Below, piece by piece: positions 10,402 through 19,850 of a DNA stretch of 64,000 nucleotides. Within the stretch, counting starts at the first letter, position 1, and the number at the start of each line of letters is the position of its first letter. The notes beneath the pieces were generated by a model, which was not told the DNA's origin, searched no databases, and was given only the letters and a program-made list of their open reading frames with translations. The stretch comes from Crocinitomicaceae bacterium. GTDB taxonomy: Bacteria > Bacteroidota > Bacteroidia > Flavobacteriales_D > Crocinitomicaceae. The stretch covers positions 1 to 64,000 of the forward strand of contig JANRBR010000022.1 of the NCBI GenBank assembly GCA_030727405.1, written 5' to 3'. The translations under genes were made by a program, and so were the position numbers.

Positions 10402-10432
10402 AAAAAAAAATCCCGCTTGAGGCGGGATTTTC
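10402..10432 (-). terminator. Rho-independent terminator of the cold-shock gene
   Basis: Hairpin with arms AAATCCCGC (10408-10416) and GCGGGATTT (10422-10430) and a 5-base loop. On the minus strand it is followed by a run of nine T (complement of 10402-10410). It ends the cold-shock transcript before gldF. Confidence 0.9.
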
Positions 10433-10449
10433 ATGATGAGAATGTATTA

Positions 10450-10641
10450 CTATGCTTTTTTGACATTGATTGCATTCAAACCTTTACGACCTTCTTGTAA
10501 ATCGTACTCAACTTCGTCGTTTTCTTTGACTTTGTCGATTAATCCTGTAACATGAACAAAATATTCTTTGTTCGTGTCGTCTTCGATAATAAATCCAAAT
10601 CCTTTAGATTCATTAAAGAACTTTACTGTTCCTCTACTCAT
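10450..10641 (-). CDS. Cold-shock domain protein (CspA family)
   Basis: 63 residues, a single cold-shock OB-fold. RNP1 (KGFGFI, ~14-19) and RNP2 (YFVHV, ~27-31) are intact. Family members bind single-stranded RNA or DNA and act as RNA chaperones or antiterminators. It is monocistronic, with its own near-consensus promoter (10663-10692) and terminator (10402-10432). Confidence 0.95.
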   Translation of the reverse strand: MSRGTVKFFNESKGFGFIIEDDTNKEYFVHVTGLIDKVKENDEVEYDLQEGRKGLNAINVKKA

Positions 10642-10662
10642 TTTGTAATAAATTAATTTCGG

Positions 10663-10692
10663 TAAAGGTAGACTTAATTACCGGTTATCCAA
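10663..10692 (-). promoter_or_regulatory. Promoter of the cold-shock gene
   Basis: On the minus strand a TTG (10692-10690) is followed after 19 bases by TACCTTTA (10670-10663), one mismatch from TAnnTTTG. The predicted transcription start leaves a leader of roughly 17-20 bases before the ATG at 10641. Confidence 0.6.
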
Positions 10693-10730
10693 TAAATATT
10701 CGAATTATTTGAAAGGTTTGGGTCCTACCT

Positions 10731-11030
10731 CTACTGAAAACCATTGAAATACTGCTGGCAACTCCATGCTTCTGGCTTGGAAGAAAACCAAGGCTTAATC
10801 GTGGGCCAGATCGATTGAAAAAGTGTTGAAACCCTATATTTTTCTAGTGCTTCCTCGCTTTCCCATTCACTGTAAGTCATGACTTGATTAGGGTTATTAA
10901 GGTCTTGAACTAGACGCATTCCGTGGCAACCAGGAAAAGAAGCAACTTCCCACTTAACATTCTCGAAATGCGCAAGAAAATCAGCTAATTTATCTTCTTG
11001 AAAGGATAATTTTACAATGCGAATGATCAT
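10731..11030 (-). CDS. ABM-family (antibiotic biosynthesis monooxygenase-like) small protein
   Basis: 99 residues forming a dimeric alpha-beta-barrel (ABM) domain: 'MIIRIVKLSF' strand, 'FPGCHGMRLVQD' and 'YSEWESEEALEKY'. Despite the family name, many members are small oxygenases or stress proteins, and no specific substrate can be assigned. It starts 3 bases after the SAM hydrolase gene stop, so the two are co-transcribed. Confidence 0.8.
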   Translation of the reverse strand: MIIRIVKLSFQEDKLADFLAHFENVKWEVASFPGCHGMRLVQDLNNPNQVMTYSEWESEEALEKYRVSTLFQSIWPTIKPWFSSKPEAWSCQQYFNGFQ

Positions 11031-11033
11031 TTT

Positions 11034-11888
11034 TTATTCAAAAAGTGACTGAATATCTTCTTTCGACCCTTTTGGTGTGAATTCGACATGCACAGGATCG
11101 CCTTGACGCATACCAAACAATTTGTTTGCTCCGCCAGTACTGCCATTTGCTCCTCGATTAATGGCGATTTCTAAAAGTTGACTGCTATTAAACAGCGCCA
11201 CACGTTCTCCCATAGAGACGTTGTTATAGGTCTCATTGATTTCGTCGATGTAGTATTCTTTGTTTAGATATTTGATGGTAAAGGGTGTTCCAGTCCCAAA
11301 TCGTTCAAAATCCGCTTTGGTGATGTTGGTGATTAAGTTTCCATAACCGTCAATGTGTATCACATTTCCTCGGATAGCCAAATGCTCAATCGCAGGTTTT
11401 TGTATAAATGCGCGCTTGAATGCATTGGTTGGTGTGGCAAAACTTCCAATTGCTTCGCCTGCAACAATTCTTTTTGCCAAAGGAATGAAACAATTTTTCG
11501 TGGGAAACTTGATCATTTCAGGTTGATTCATCACATCTGTATAACTGTAAAGTTCGTCGGGATGGGCTTCGTCAAGAAAACAACCAAAAAATCCGTTGTC
11601 ATTGGAAATGAAATATTGACCTTCAAACAACATGATGCTTGGCAAGCTTTTTCTTTCCCCAATTAATATCGGTTCGCTGTCCACCCCAATGATGTGAATG
11701 GTGCCTTTTGGGAAGTCTTTGTAGCAACAACGTAGTTGAAATGCTGCATTGGCAACGTCAAAAGGTCGGATGTTGTGCGAAATATCTATGATGCTCGCTT
11801 GTGGAATGTGATTCAATAAGGCACCTTTCATCGCTGCCACGTAGTAGTCTTGAAGTCCAGTGTCTGAAGTAAGTGTTACGATTTGCAT
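11034..11888 (-). CDS. S-adenosyl-L-methionine hydrolase (adenosine-forming), DUF62 family
   Basis: 284 residues with N-terminal 'TLTSDTGLQDYYVAAMKG' and later 'IIDISHNIRPFD', 'GVDSEPIL' and 'ISNDNGFFG', all typical of the DUF62/SAM hydroxide adenosyltransferase family. Characterised bacterial members hydrolyse SAM to adenosine and methionine. The related fluorinase and chlorinase are rare actinobacterial branches, and nothing here suggests halogenation. The gene is divergent from phoH. Confidence 0.88.
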   Translation of the reverse strand: MQIVTLTSDTGLQDYYVAAMKGALLNHIPQASIIDISHNIRPFDVANAAFQLRCCYKDFPKGTIHIIGVDSEPILIGERKSLPSIMLFEGQYFISNDNGFFGCFLDEAHPDELYSYTDVMNQPEMIKFPTKNCFIPLAKRIVAGEAIGSFATPTNAFKRAFIQKPAIEHLAIRGNVIHIDGYGNLITNITKADFERFGTGTPFTIKYLNKEYYIDEINETYNNVSMGERVALFNSSQLLEIAINRGANGSTGGANKLFGMRQGDPVHVEFTPKGSKEDIQSLFE

Positions 11889-11929
11889 GTCAAACAGAAA
11901 TCAGTGTCCGCAGAAATTTATAATTTTAC

Positions 11930-11937
11930 CAAAAGTA
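11930..11937 (-). promoter_or_regulatory. Candidate -7 box for the SAM hydrolase/ABM operon
   Basis: The minus strand reads TACTTTTG, a match to TAnnTTTG about 40 bases upstream of the ATG at 11888. No TTTG is seen at the expected -33 spacing. Confidence 0.4.
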
Positions 11938-11979
11938 ATCTAAATAAGAGTATCAGCCCTGAACATACAAGAAAATAAA

Positions 11980-12969
11980 TTGAACATAGGAAATCGAAAT
12001 ATCGAAATTAATGGATTGAATCCCGCAGAGATCTTTGGCGTGAATGATACCAACCTGCGCCACATCAAAAGCTTTTTCCCAAAATTAAAAATTACTGCTC
12101 GAGGAAATACCATTTCCTTAAATGGAGATGAAGAGGTGATGGATGAATTTGAGCGAAAATTTAATTTGCTGGTTCTTCATTACCAAAAATTCAATCACCT
12201 AACTGAAAATAACATTGATAACCTGATGTTGGTGGATGGTTCTAAAATGTTGTCCATTGAGGATGGCTCTGAAATTTTGGTACATGGTAATGGTGGCACT
12301 AAAATCAAAGCCAGAACGGTTAATCAAAAGAAATTGGTTCAGGCTGCAGATAAAAACGACATGGTATTTGCCGTTGGTCCAGCAGGAACAGGTAAAACAT
12401 ATACGGCAGTAGCTCTAGCTGTTCGAGCTTTGAAGGCAAAGGAAGTTAAACGCATCATCTTAACCCGACCTGCAGTTGAAGCTGGGGAGAATTTGGGTTT
12501 TCTTCCTGGAGATTTAAAAGAAAAGTTGGATCCTTATTTAATGCCGTTATATGATGCCCTTCGAGACATGATTCCTGCTGAAAAATTGGCGGATATGATC
12601 GAGTTCGGTGTCATTGAAATTGCACCTTTGGCTTTCATGCGTGGAAGAACGTTGGACAAAGCCTTTGTTATTTTGGACGAAGCACAAAATACCACTCAAA
12701 TGCAGATGAAAATGTTTTTGACACGGATGGGAATGACCGCGAAATTCATCATTACCGGGGATATGTCTCAAGTAGATTTACCGAGCAAGCAACGATCTGG
12801 ATTAGCATACGCATTGGATGTTTTGAAGGATGTGGATGAAATTGCTGTTGTGCGCTTAGGTCAAAGTGATGTCATCCGACACCGATTGGTCAAAAAAATA
12901 ATAGAAGCCTTTGATAAAGCAGAGATAGAAGAGAAAAACCGTAAAGAACTAAAAGATAAAAAAGAATGA
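11980..12969 (+). CDS. PhoH-family ATPase
   Basis: 329 residues. An N-terminal KH-like segment (~1-90) precedes the PhoH P-loop domain: [16 protein letters not shown] (~132), [19 protein letters not shown] (~160) and ILDEAQNTT (~230). PhoH proteins are cytosolic ATPases linked to RNA metabolism and, in some bacteria, phosphate starvation. There is no ATG in the conserved N-terminal stretch: the open frame runs from the TAA at 11941 and the best start is TTG at 11980, with CTG at 11959 the alternative. It is coupled to purC by an ATGA overlap. Confidence 0.88.
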   Translation: MNIGNRNIEINGLNPAEIFGVNDTNLRHIKSFFPKLKITARGNTISLNGDEEVMDEFERKFNLLVLHYQKFNHLTENNIDNLMLVDGSKMLSIEDGSEILVHGNGGTKIKARTVNQKKLVQAADKNDMVFAVGPAGTGKTYTAVALAVRALKAKEVKRIILTRPAVEAGENLGFLPGDLKEKLDPYLMPLYDALRDMIPAEKLADMIEFGVIEIAPLAFMRGRTLDKAFVILDEAQNTTQMQMKMFLTRMGMTAKFIITGDMSQVDLPSKQRSGLAYALDVLKDVDEIAVVRLGQSDVIRHRLVKKIIEAFDKAEIEEKNRKELKDKKE

Positions 12970-13910
12970 GCGCAATCACAGAGTCAAATTTTAATTTCAA
13001 AGGACAAACCAATGTTTACCATGGTAAGGTAAGGGATGTCTACACACTAGATAATGGTTTATTGGTGATGGTCGCTTCCGATCGAATATCTGCTTTTGAT
13101 CACATTCTTCCGAAAGGCATTCCATTCAAAGGACAAGTATTGAATCAAGTCGCAACCATGTTTTTAGATGCAACCCGAGATATCGTTCCAAATTGGTTGT
13201 TGGCAACGCCGGATCCAAGTGTTGCGATTGGTTATGCTTGCGAACCTGTTCGAGTAGAAATGGTCATTCGTGGATACCTCGCTGGACACGCTGCGCGTGA
13301 ATATAAATTAGGAAAACGAATCTTGTGTGGAGTCGTGTTACCGGAAGGAATGAAAGAAAATGATAAATTTCCGGAACCAATTATTACACCTGCCACCAAA
13401 GCAGAAGAAGGACACGATGAAGATATTTCGCGCGAGGACATCCTTTCAAAGGGTATCGTTCCTCAAGCAATTTATGAGAAAATGGAGTCCTACACACGCG
13501 CTTTGTTTCAACGTGGAACCGAAATGGCTGCCGACCATGGACTCATTTTAGTCGACACAAAGTATGAGTTTGGAATCCGTGACGGAGAAGTCATCTTGAT
13601 TGACGAAATCCATACTCCAGATTCTTCCCGTTATTTTTACAAAGACGGGTATGAAGAAAGGCAAGCGAAGGATGAAGCGCAAAAACAATTGTCCAAAGAA
13701 TTCGTTCGTCAATGGTTGATTGAGCATAACTTTCAAGGACTTGATGGACAAGACATGCCTTTCATGCCAGATGAATTTGTCGCAACGATTACCGATCGAT
13801 ACATCGAATTATATGAAAAAATCACGGGCATGGATTTTGTGAAATCGGAAACTTCAGATATTAGCTACCGCATTCAATCAAATGTCGACGCATATTTAAA
13901 GACACTTTAA
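12966..13910 (+). CDS. purC: Phosphoribosylaminoimidazole-succinocarboxamide synthase
   Basis: 314 residues. SAICAR synthetase motifs are GKVRDVY (~20), [13 protein letters not shown] (~97) and [13 protein letters not shown] (~214). It ligates aspartate to CAIR in purine synthesis, using ATP. The length fits the longer form common in Bacteroidota. The start overlaps the phoH stop by 4 bases (ATGA), indicating translational coupling. Confidence 0.96.
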   Translation: MSAITESNFNFKGQTNVYHGKVRDVYTLDNGLLVMVASDRISAFDHILPKGIPFKGQVLNQVATMFLDATRDIVPNWLLATPDPSVAIGYACEPVRVEMVIRGYLAGHAAREYKLGKRILCGVVLPEGMKENDKFPEPIITPATKAEEGHDEDISREDILSKGIVPQAIYEKMESYTRALFQRGTEMAADHGLILVDTKYEFGIRDGEVILIDEIHTPDSSRYFYKDGYEERQAKDEAQKQLSKEFVRQWLIEHNFQGLDGQDMPFMPDEFVATITDRYIELYEKITGMDFVKSETSDISYRIQSNVDAYLKTL

Positions 13911-13955
13911 ATCTAGCTGAAACTTCTTGAATTAGTAGATTCAAAGATTAAGCCT

Positions 13956-13963
13956 TAATTTTG
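13956..13963 (+). promoter_or_regulatory. Candidate -7 box for panB
   Basis: TAATTTTG matches TAnnTTTG in the 112-base gap between purC and panB. The predicted leader is about 55 bases. The -33 element is unclear (TTG at 13928-13930, spacing 25). Confidence 0.4.
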
Positions 13964-14022
13964 CTTAAATGATGCTGGAAGTTTGATTCTATGGGGTCAA
14001 ACCAGCTGAATAACCTGTAACT

Positions 14023-14838
14023 ATGTCAGTTCATTCAAACGTAAAAAAAGTCACTACGCACACCCTTCATGAAATGAAGCTTGCGGGACAAAAAATATCC
14101 ATGTTAACGGCCTATGATTTTTCCATGGCACGCATCGTTGACGAAGCAGGAATCGATGTCATTTTAGTTGGTGATTCCGCATCGAATGTCATGGCTGGAC
14201 ATGAAACGACATTGCCCATTACCTTGGATCAAATGATTTACCACGCTTCTTCGGTTGTAAGAGCAGTAAAACGTTCCCTTGTGGTCGTGGATATGCCGTT
14301 TGGATCTTACCAAGGGAATTCTAAGGAGGCGCTTTCAAGTGCAATTAAAATCATGAAGGAATCCGGCGGACATGCTGTGAAAATGGAAGGTGGACAAGAA
14401 ATCATTGAGTCTATTGGAAGAATTTTAACGGCGGGCATTCCTGTCATGGGACACTTAGGATTAACGCCACAGTCGATCTATAAATTTGGAACATACGTGG
14501 TGCGAGCGAAAGAAGACGAAGAAGCACAACGATTAATTGAAGATGCAAAGGCCTTAGAGGCAGTTGGATGCTTTGCTATTGTTTTAGAGAAAATCCCAGC
14601 ACAATTAGCTGCTCAAGTGGCGAAAATGGTTTCGATTCCGATTATTGGAATTGGCGCTGGAAATGGTGTGGATGGTCAAGTATTAGTTGTACACGATATG
14701 TTAGGAATCAACAATGAATTTAATCCTCGATTTTTGCGCAAATACAATAATTTACATGAGCAAATGATGCAATCGTTTCAAGCATACATTACGGATGTTC
14801 GTTCAGGTGACTTTCCAAATGAATCGGAGCAATATTAA
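14023..14838 (+). CDS. panB: 3-methyl-2-oxobutanoate hydroxymethyltransferase
   Basis: 271 residues with ketopantoate hydroxymethyltransferase motifs: [34 protein letters not shown] (metal and substrate binding, ~45-62), MEGG and GHLGLTPQS. It makes ketopantoate from 2-oxoisovalerate for pantothenate and CoA. The next gene, an importer component, starts only 4 bases later, so they are probably co-transcribed. Confidence 0.96.
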   Translation: MSVHSNVKKVTTHTLHEMKLAGQKISMLTAYDFSMARIVDEAGIDVILVGDSASNVMAGHETTLPITLDQMIYHASSVVRAVKRSLVVVDMPFGSYQGNSKEALSSAIKIMKESGGHAVKMEGGQEIIESIGRILTAGIPVMGHLGLTPQSIYKFGTYVVRAKEDEEAQRLIEDAKALEAVGCFAIVLEKIPAQLAAQVAKMVSIPIIGIGAGNGVDGQVLVVHDMLGINNEFNPRFLRKYNNLHEQMMQSFQAYITDVRSGDFPNESEQY

Positions 14839-14842
14839 GTAA

Positions 14843-15889
14843 ATGAAGGTCTTATCGATCGTTTTTTGCATGCTGTTTCTTTCGTGCTCGAATCAAACGA
14901 AGAAACCCAATCAAACGGATCCGAAAACGCAAAATTTATGCCGGTATAGCCAATATTTGCGCATCTTAAAAAAGGGAAAAGGGTACCACATTGAAATCCT
15001 TCATCCAGATAAACAACAAGAAAATTACCAACTTCAGATTGATCAAGCTGCTGGACATATTGCCGCATTGTCAGCTACACAAATAGGAATGTTATCGGCA
15101 CTTCATGAAGAGAAACGCGTAGCAGCCGTTACGGATATCCGCTATGTATTTAGTCCTAAAGTAAAAGGACGCTTTCGTCAAAACCTTGTTTTTGAATTGA
15201 AAAACGAATCCAACATTTCCATTGATGTTTTGATGCGTGCCAAAACAGACTATTTAATTTATAGTGCATTTGAAGGTGCGTTTGCATCGGAAAAACAGTT
15301 GAAAAAAATTGGGATTACGTGCATACCTGATTATGACTGGAGAGAAGCGACGGCGCTTGGTAGAGCAGAATGGATTCTTTTATTTGGTGTATTGTGTGAT
15401 CGTCTACCTGAAGCCTTGAAATTATTTAAGACCATCGAGCAATCCTATTTAAAAACCGTCCGAACACCACAGCAACATGATGCGCTAAACATGATTTCAG
15501 GGAATGTAACGGGGGACTTTTGGTACACACCGGCAGGAGAAAGTTTCCTGGCTGAAATATATAAAAGAGCAGGTTTGTCTTATGTTTATGCTTCGACAAA
15601 AGGGACAGGAAGTTTGGCTTATTCCATAGAAAAAATCTTGAAAGACGGATCTGGAGTTCAATTGTGGTTGAATCCTGGTTTCCCAACTAAACAAGCTATT
15701 TTAAATGCCAATCCAAAAGCCAAGTACTTGACTTTCTTTAAAACTGGAAAGATCTTTTGTTATACGCACAACCCGAATAAATTCTGGGAATTAAGTACCT
15801 TACGTCCAGATTGGTTGGTGGAGGATCTTTCACAAATCGCTCACGGAAAAATAACGAATAAACTTCATTTTTATCAAGAAGTAGAATGA
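14843..15889 (+). CDS. ABC importer substrate-binding lipoprotein (cobalamin/siderophore type)
   Basis: 348 residues. A lipoprotein signal ends at LFLSCSNQ (Cys ~15). The rest resembles the helical-backbone metal receptor (BtuF/FhuD) fold: a DxxY-like 'TDYLIYSAFEG' region, a long central helix (~165-190) and a C-terminal 'LRPDWLVEDLSQIAHG'. It is followed by a FecCD-type permease and an ATPase, giving a complete importer. The ligand (cobalamin, haem or Fe-siderophore) is not determined by the sequence. Confidence 0.85.
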   Translation: MKVLSIVFCMLFLSCSNQTKKPNQTDPKTQNLCRYSQYLRILKKGKGYHIEILHPDKQQENYQLQIDQAAGHIAALSATQIGMLSALHEEKRVAAVTDIRYVFSPKVKGRFRQNLVFELKNESNISIDVLMRAKTDYLIYSAFEGAFASEKQLKKIGITCIPDYDWREATALGRAEWILLFGVLCDRLPEALKLFKTIEQSYLKTVRTPQQHDALNMISGNVTGDFWYTPAGESFLAEIYKRAGLSYVYASTKGTGSLAYSIEKILKDGSGVQLWLNPGFPTKQAILNANPKAKYLTFFKTGKIFCYTHNPNKFWELSTLRPDWLVEDLSQIAHGKITNKLHFYQEVE

Positions 15890-16881
15890 AAGATTGGTCA
15901 ATGAAATGGATAATAATTTGCTTGTGGTGCTTGTTGCCCATTGCGATGTATGTTCATATCATTTCTGGACAAATTGAAGTTTCATTCGCATCCTTTTATC
16001 AAGCAGTTTTTCATTTTGATGCAAACGACACCATGCAAGTATTGGTGAGGGAATTTAGAATCCCGAGATTGCTAATGGCTATGATGGCCGGTGCGGGATT
16101 GTCCTTGTCGGGAATGTTGATGCAAACCTTGTTTAAAAATCCCTTAGCAGGTCCATATGTTCTAGGAATAAATTCTGGAGCAAGTTTGTTGATGGCGATA
16201 AGTTTAATGACGGGAATCCAATTTTTTCAATCAAATTTTGGTTTAATCGGCACAGCGTTCATAGGAGCATTTGGCGCTGGAATTCTCATGATGAGCGTTG
16301 CACAACGTTTGCGTTCACAACTTTCCTTGCTTTTGGTTGGATTGATGTTTGGAAGTTTCACTTCTGCTTTCGTTTCCATCATTGAATCCCTAGCGGGTGC
16401 AGACTCCTTAAAATCCTTTACTATGTGGTCTATGGGTTCCCTGCAACAAGTCGAATTTGGACAACTTGGAGCCATTGTTTTGATTTTTTGCGTTGCGCTT
16501 GTTTTTGCTTTTTTATTGGTGAAGCCACTGAATTTATTGGTAATAGGGGAGAAGCCTGCCCAATTATTAGGATTGTCCATTAAGAAAACGCGCAGGTCGG
16601 TATTGTTATTAACCGCATTAATTGCTGGCTTGATCACGGCATTTTGTGGCCCCATTGCTTTCGTTGGTATGGCCATTCCAAATTTGACCAGGTTGTTGTT
16701 TCAAACGACAAATCACCGCCATTTAATACTTGGGAATTTATTAATAGGTGCGATTTTTCTCTTGTTTATGGATGCATTTATCCAAGTTTTGGAGGCGTTT
16801 ATCAGCCTTCCTTTGAATGCCATTACGTCGATTGTAGGTGCGCCATTTGTTGTCTTTTTGTTAATACGTAAATTGAAATGA
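15886..16881 (+). CDS. FecCD/BtuC-type ABC transporter permease
   Basis: 331 residues with about ten transmembrane helices. Family motifs include 'REFRIPRLLMAMMAGAGLSL', 'NPLAGPYVLGINSGA' (~85-100) and 'GPIAFVGMAIPNLTR' (~248). It overlaps the upstream lipoprotein gene and the downstream ATPase gene by 4 bases each (ATGA). A second in-frame ATG five codons later is an alternative start, but the ATGA coupling favours the first. Confidence 0.93.
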   Translation: MKDWSMKWIIICLWCLLPIAMYVHIISGQIEVSFASFYQAVFHFDANDTMQVLVREFRIPRLLMAMMAGAGLSLSGMLMQTLFKNPLAGPYVLGINSGASLLMAISLMTGIQFFQSNFGLIGTAFIGAFGAGILMMSVAQRLRSQLSLLLVGLMFGSFTSAFVSIIESLAGADSLKSFTMWSMGSLQQVEFGQLGAIVLIFCVALVFAFLLVKPLNLLVIGEKPAQLLGLSIKKTRRSVLLLTALIAGLITAFCGPIAFVGMAIPNLTRLLFQTTNHRHLILGNLLIGAIFLLFMDAFIQVLEAFISLPLNAITSIVGAPFVVFLLIRKLK

Positions 16882-17573
16882 TTCAACTCAATCAAGTGGG
16901 CATCGGATATCAGAAGGAAATCCTTCGGACCAATGACATTTTCTTGGAGTCAGGTAAGGTGTATGCTTTAGTGGGTAGAAATGGTATTGGTAAATCGACA
17001 TTCATTCAAACCATCATCGGTCAACAAATCGTTTTATCAGGTGATATATTGATCGATCAACGATCGATTTCCACTTTTAGCTCGAAGGAACTTTCCGAAA
17101 CCATAGCTTTGGTTGAAACCCGTTTTGAGGGAGTGGAGTATTTAACCGTAAAGGATTACCTTGCTCTAGGAAGAGCTCCTTTTACGGATGCCTATGGCCG
17201 GATGACTTCTGTAGATTGGGAAATTGTTCAAAAAACTGCAGCCGATTTATCCATTGGTCACCTTTTGGAGAAAAATACCGATTGCATCAGTGATGGAGAA
17301 CGTCAACTTTGTGCTGTTGGTAGAGCCTTTGTTCAAGAAACGCCCATCATTCTATTAGATGAACCAACGGCATTTTTGGATTACATCAATCGGAATAAAT
17401 TATTGGAAATATTAGTTGCGTTGGCTTCGAAGAAGAACAAATGCATCATCTTATCCACCCATGACATTGATCTTTGTTTGGATCAAGCGGTTCCTTTGTT
17501 GTTGGCATCATCAGGAAAGATTGAGTTATTTTCATCGTTAAGCAAGGACGAGATTCTAAATGCCATGTACTAA
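16878..17573 (+). CDS. ABC importer ATP-binding protein (FecE/BtuD type)
   Basis: 231 residues. Walker A GRNGIGKST (~34), Walker B PIILLDEPTAFLD (~152) and H-loop STHDID are intact. The ABC signature reads ISDGERQ instead of the usual LSGGERQ; the first Gly is replaced by Asp, which is uncommon. It completes the three-gene importer behind panB. Confidence 0.92.
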   Translation: MIQLNQVGIGYQKEILRTNDIFLESGKVYALVGRNGIGKSTFIQTIIGQQIVLSGDILIDQRSISTFSSKELSETIALVETRFEGVEYLTVKDYLALGRAPFTDAYGRMTSVDWEIVQKTAADLSIGHLLEKNTDCISDGERQLCAVGRAFVQETPIILLDEPTAFLDYINRNKLLEILVALASKKNKCIILSTHDIDLCLDQAVPLLLASSGKIELFSSLSKDEILNAMY

Positions 17574-17574
17574 A

Positions 17575-17599
17575 AAAGGCCAGTTAAAAACTGACCTTT
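17575..17599 (-). terminator. Terminator downstream of frr
   Basis: Hairpin of AAAGG-C-CAGT against ACTG-A-CCTTT with a 5-base loop and one internal mismatch. On the minus strand it is followed by T residues (complement of 17572-17577). It lies between the convergent ABC ATPase and frr genes and best fits frr. Confidence 0.65.
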
Positions 17600-17622
17600 C
17601 ATAATATATAGTGAACCGTTTC

Positions 17623-18186
17623 CTATACGGTCATGATGTCTTTTTCTTTGATTTCGACTAATTCATCAATTTTTTTAATCGCACCATTAGTGATTTTTTG
17701 GACTTCCTCTTCAGCACCTTTCGCTAAATCTTCGGATAGTCCATCGGTTTTAAGGTCTTTAATCATGTCGATGGCATCCTTTCGGTTGTTCCGAACACCA
17801 ACTTTTGCTTGTTCTGCTTCACCTTTCGCTCGTTTCACAAGATCACGTCTACGTTCCTCGGTTAAAGGTGGGACAGTAATGATTAATTGTTCCCCATTGT
17901 TTTGAGGATTGAGACCAAGATTGGAATTAATGATTCCACGTGCAATTTCGTTTAACATTGGTTTTTCCCACGGTTGAACGAGGATAGTGCGTGCATCTGA
18001 AGTATTGATGTTTGCCACTTGTTGTATCGGTGTCATGGCTCCATAATAATCCACCATCACTCCACCAAGCATGGAAGGTGATGCTTTACCAGCGCGAATT
18101 TTGGTTAATTCACTTTCAAAATGACTTAATGTTTTGTTGTTTGACATTTTAAAGTCATCATAGATCATAGTTAATTCTTCCGTCAT
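17623..18186 (-). CDS. frr: Ribosome recycling factor
   Basis: 187 residues, the normal RRF length. Signature segments are 'ELTKIRAGKASPSML' (~26-40), 'QPWEKPMLNEIARGI', 'NPQNNGEQLIITVPPLTEERR' split across ~117-137, and 'VRNNRKDA' (~152). With EF-G it splits the 70S ribosome after termination. It starts 6 bases downstream of pyrH, a conserved pairing. Confidence 0.97.
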   Translation of the reverse strand: MTEELTMIYDDFKMSNNKTLSHFESELTKIRAGKASPSMLGGVMVDYYGAMTPIQQVANINTSDARTILVQPWEKPMLNEIARGIINSNLGLNPQNNGEQLIITVPPLTEERRRDLVKRAKGEAEQAKVGVRNNRKDAIDMIKDLKTDGLSEDLAKGAEEEVQKITNGAIKKIDELVEIKEKDIMTV

Positions 18187-18192
18187 CTTCTT

Positions 18193-18900
18193 TTAATTAC
18201 AAACGATTGTACCTACTTTTTCGCCCGACATTAATTTTTTCAAATTACCTGGCGTATCCATATCAAACACGATTATGGGTAAATTATTTTCTTTACAGAG
18301 CGTAAATGCTGTTAAATCCATCACATTAAGTCCTTTTGAATAAACTTCATCAAAAGAAATTTGGTCGTATTTTGTAGCTGTTTTATCTTTTTCTGGATCA
18401 GCAGTATAGATGCCATCCACGCGTGTACCTTTCAAAATCACGTTTGCGTTGATTTCAATTGCCCGCAGGGACGCAGCAGAGTCGGTCGTAAAGAATGGAT
18501 TTCCAGTACCTGCACCGAAAATCACCACGCGACCTTTTTCCAAATGTCGAACAGCGCGTCTTCGAACAAAGGGCTCTGCAATTTCTTTCATCTCAATCGC
18601 TGATAGTAAGCGGGTATTCACGCCATTAGATTCCAAGGCAGATTGTAGCGCCATGGAGTTAATCATCGTGGCTAGCATGCCCATGTAATCACCATGTGTA
18701 CGATCCATTCCACCTTCCTCGGCTTGAACGCCGCGAAAAATGTTTCCACCTCCAATGACAATGGCCACCTCGACACCCATTTTGTGCAGTTCTTTGATTT
18801 GAACAGCATATGCATTGATGCGTTGGTTATCAATTCCAAATTGTTTAGCTCCCATTAGGGACTCTCCACTTAATTTTAGAAGGATACGTTTATAGGTCAT
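18193..18900 (-). CDS. pyrH: UMP kinase
   Basis: 235 residues beginning [15 protein letters not shown]. This start is preferred over an upstream in-frame ATG at 18927 because homologous UMP kinases begin here and the likely -7 box (18917-18924) lies between the two. Motifs: [17 protein letters not shown] (~52), [14 protein letters not shown] and [12 protein letters not shown] (~160). It makes UDP from UMP and forms hexamers. Operon with frr. Confidence 0.96.
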   Translation of the reverse strand: MTYKRILLKLSGESLMGAKQFGIDNQRINAYAVQIKELHKMGVEVAIVIGGGNIFRGVQAEEGGMDRTHGDYMGMLATMINSMALQSALESNGVNTRLLSAIEMKEIAEPFVRRRAVRHLEKGRVVIFGAGTGNPFFTTDSAASLRAIEINANVILKGTRVDGIYTADPEKDKTATKYDQISFDEVYSKGLNVMDLTAFTLCKENNLPIIVFDMDTPGNLKKLMSGEKVGTIVCN

Positions 18901-18916
18901 GTTGTAAAGGATTGAG

Positions 18917-18924
18917 CAAATATA
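18917..18924 (-). promoter_or_regulatory. Candidate -7 box for pyrH-frr
   Basis: The minus strand reads TATATTTG (TAnnTTTG). The predicted leader to the ATG at 18900 is about 12 bases. This supports the shorter pyrH start. Confidence 0.45.
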
Positions 18925-18953
18925 CAAATCGTTTGGCTAGTTAAAATTAAACA

Positions 18954-18989
18954 CAAAAAAAAAGCTATCAATTGATAGCTTTTTTTTTA
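18954..18989. terminator. Terminator between tsf and pyrH
   Basis: Perfect palindrome AAAGCTATCAA/TTGATAGCTTT flanked by A-run and T-run on either side, so it could work in both directions. Its natural user is tsf on the minus strand. Confidence 0.88.
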
Positions 18990-18994
18990 GTTTA

Positions 18995-19828
18995 TTAACT
19001 TAAGGAGAATCGTTTAAAGTCGGTGACTGTTAATCCTTTCTCTGTACTGTTCAAAAATTGTTCTACGGTCATTTTATTGTCTCGAACGAAAGCTTGACTA
19101 AGTAAAGTGTTTTCTTGGAAGAATTTATTCAAGCGACCCATGGCAATTTTCTCAGCCATTTCCGCTGGTTTACCTTCTTGGATAGCCAAATCTTTTCCTA
19201 CTTCGATTTCACGTTCAATGGTACGAGCATCTACTCCGTCTTTATCGATAGCGATAGGATTCATAGCTGCTACTTGCATGGCAACTTGACGTCCAGCCTC
19301 AGCGATGTCTGCTGCAGCATCTGAACTCAATCCAACTAGCGTCGCTAATTGATTACCTGGGTGGTTGTATGCAACAACTTTGCTTCCTTTGATTACAGCG
19401 AAATTAGATAAGTCTAATTTTTCACCGATAACACCTACTTGCTCAGTGATTTTTTCTTCCACTGACAAACGAGCATCATAAGGCAACGCTTTTAATTCTT
19501 CCGCCGTAGCTGGAAGTTTATCTAAAGCTAAATCTACCAATGATTGAACCAAAGCAACGTAACCGTCATTTTTCGCAACGAAATCTGTTTCACAGTTTAA
19601 TGTTAAGATTACTCCGGATTTTCCGTCTGCAGAAGCTTGAGCAATGATTACTCCTTCTTTCGCATCGTTGTCACCACGTTTTGCAGCGATTTTTTGTCCT
19701 TTTTTACGAAGAATGTCAACTGCTGCTTCAAAATCACCATTAGCTTCTACTAATGCGTTTTTGCAATCCATCATTCCTGCGCCTGTTTGTTGACGCAATT
19801 TGTTTACATCTGAAGCTGTAATAGCCAT
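18995..19828 (-). CDS. tsf: Translation elongation factor Ts
   Basis: 277 residues. N-terminal UBA-like segment with 'VNKLRQQTGAGMMDCKNAL' (~8-26), then 'NCETDFVAKN' (~78), the EF-Tu-interacting signature. It exchanges GDP on EF-Tu. It lies 22 bases downstream of rpsB, the usual rpsB-tsf order. Confidence 0.97.
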   Translation of the reverse strand: MAITASDVNKLRQQTGAGMMDCKNALVEANGDFEAAVDILRKKGQKIAAKRGDNDAKEGVIIAQASADGKSGVILTLNCETDFVAKNDGYVALVQSLVDLALDKLPATAEELKALPYDARLSVEEKITEQVGVIGEKLDLSNFAVIKGSKVVAYNHPGNQLATLVGLSSDAAADIAEAGRQVAMQVAAMNPIAIDKDGVDARTIEREIEVGKDLAIQEGKPAEMAEKIAMGRLNKFFQENTLLSQAFVRDNKMTVEQFLNSTEKGLTVTDFKRFSLS

Positions 19829-19850
19829 GATTTGATTATTTTTTAATTAA

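Noticed and set aside
11034-11888. SAM-dependent fluorinase/chlorinase
   Set aside because: The fold is shared, but general features match the common SAM hydrolases and there is no halogen-metabolism context.
16227-16676. 149-codon open frame on the minus strand inside the ABC permease gene
   Set aside because: It is antisense to well-conserved transmembrane segments and has no family resemblance.
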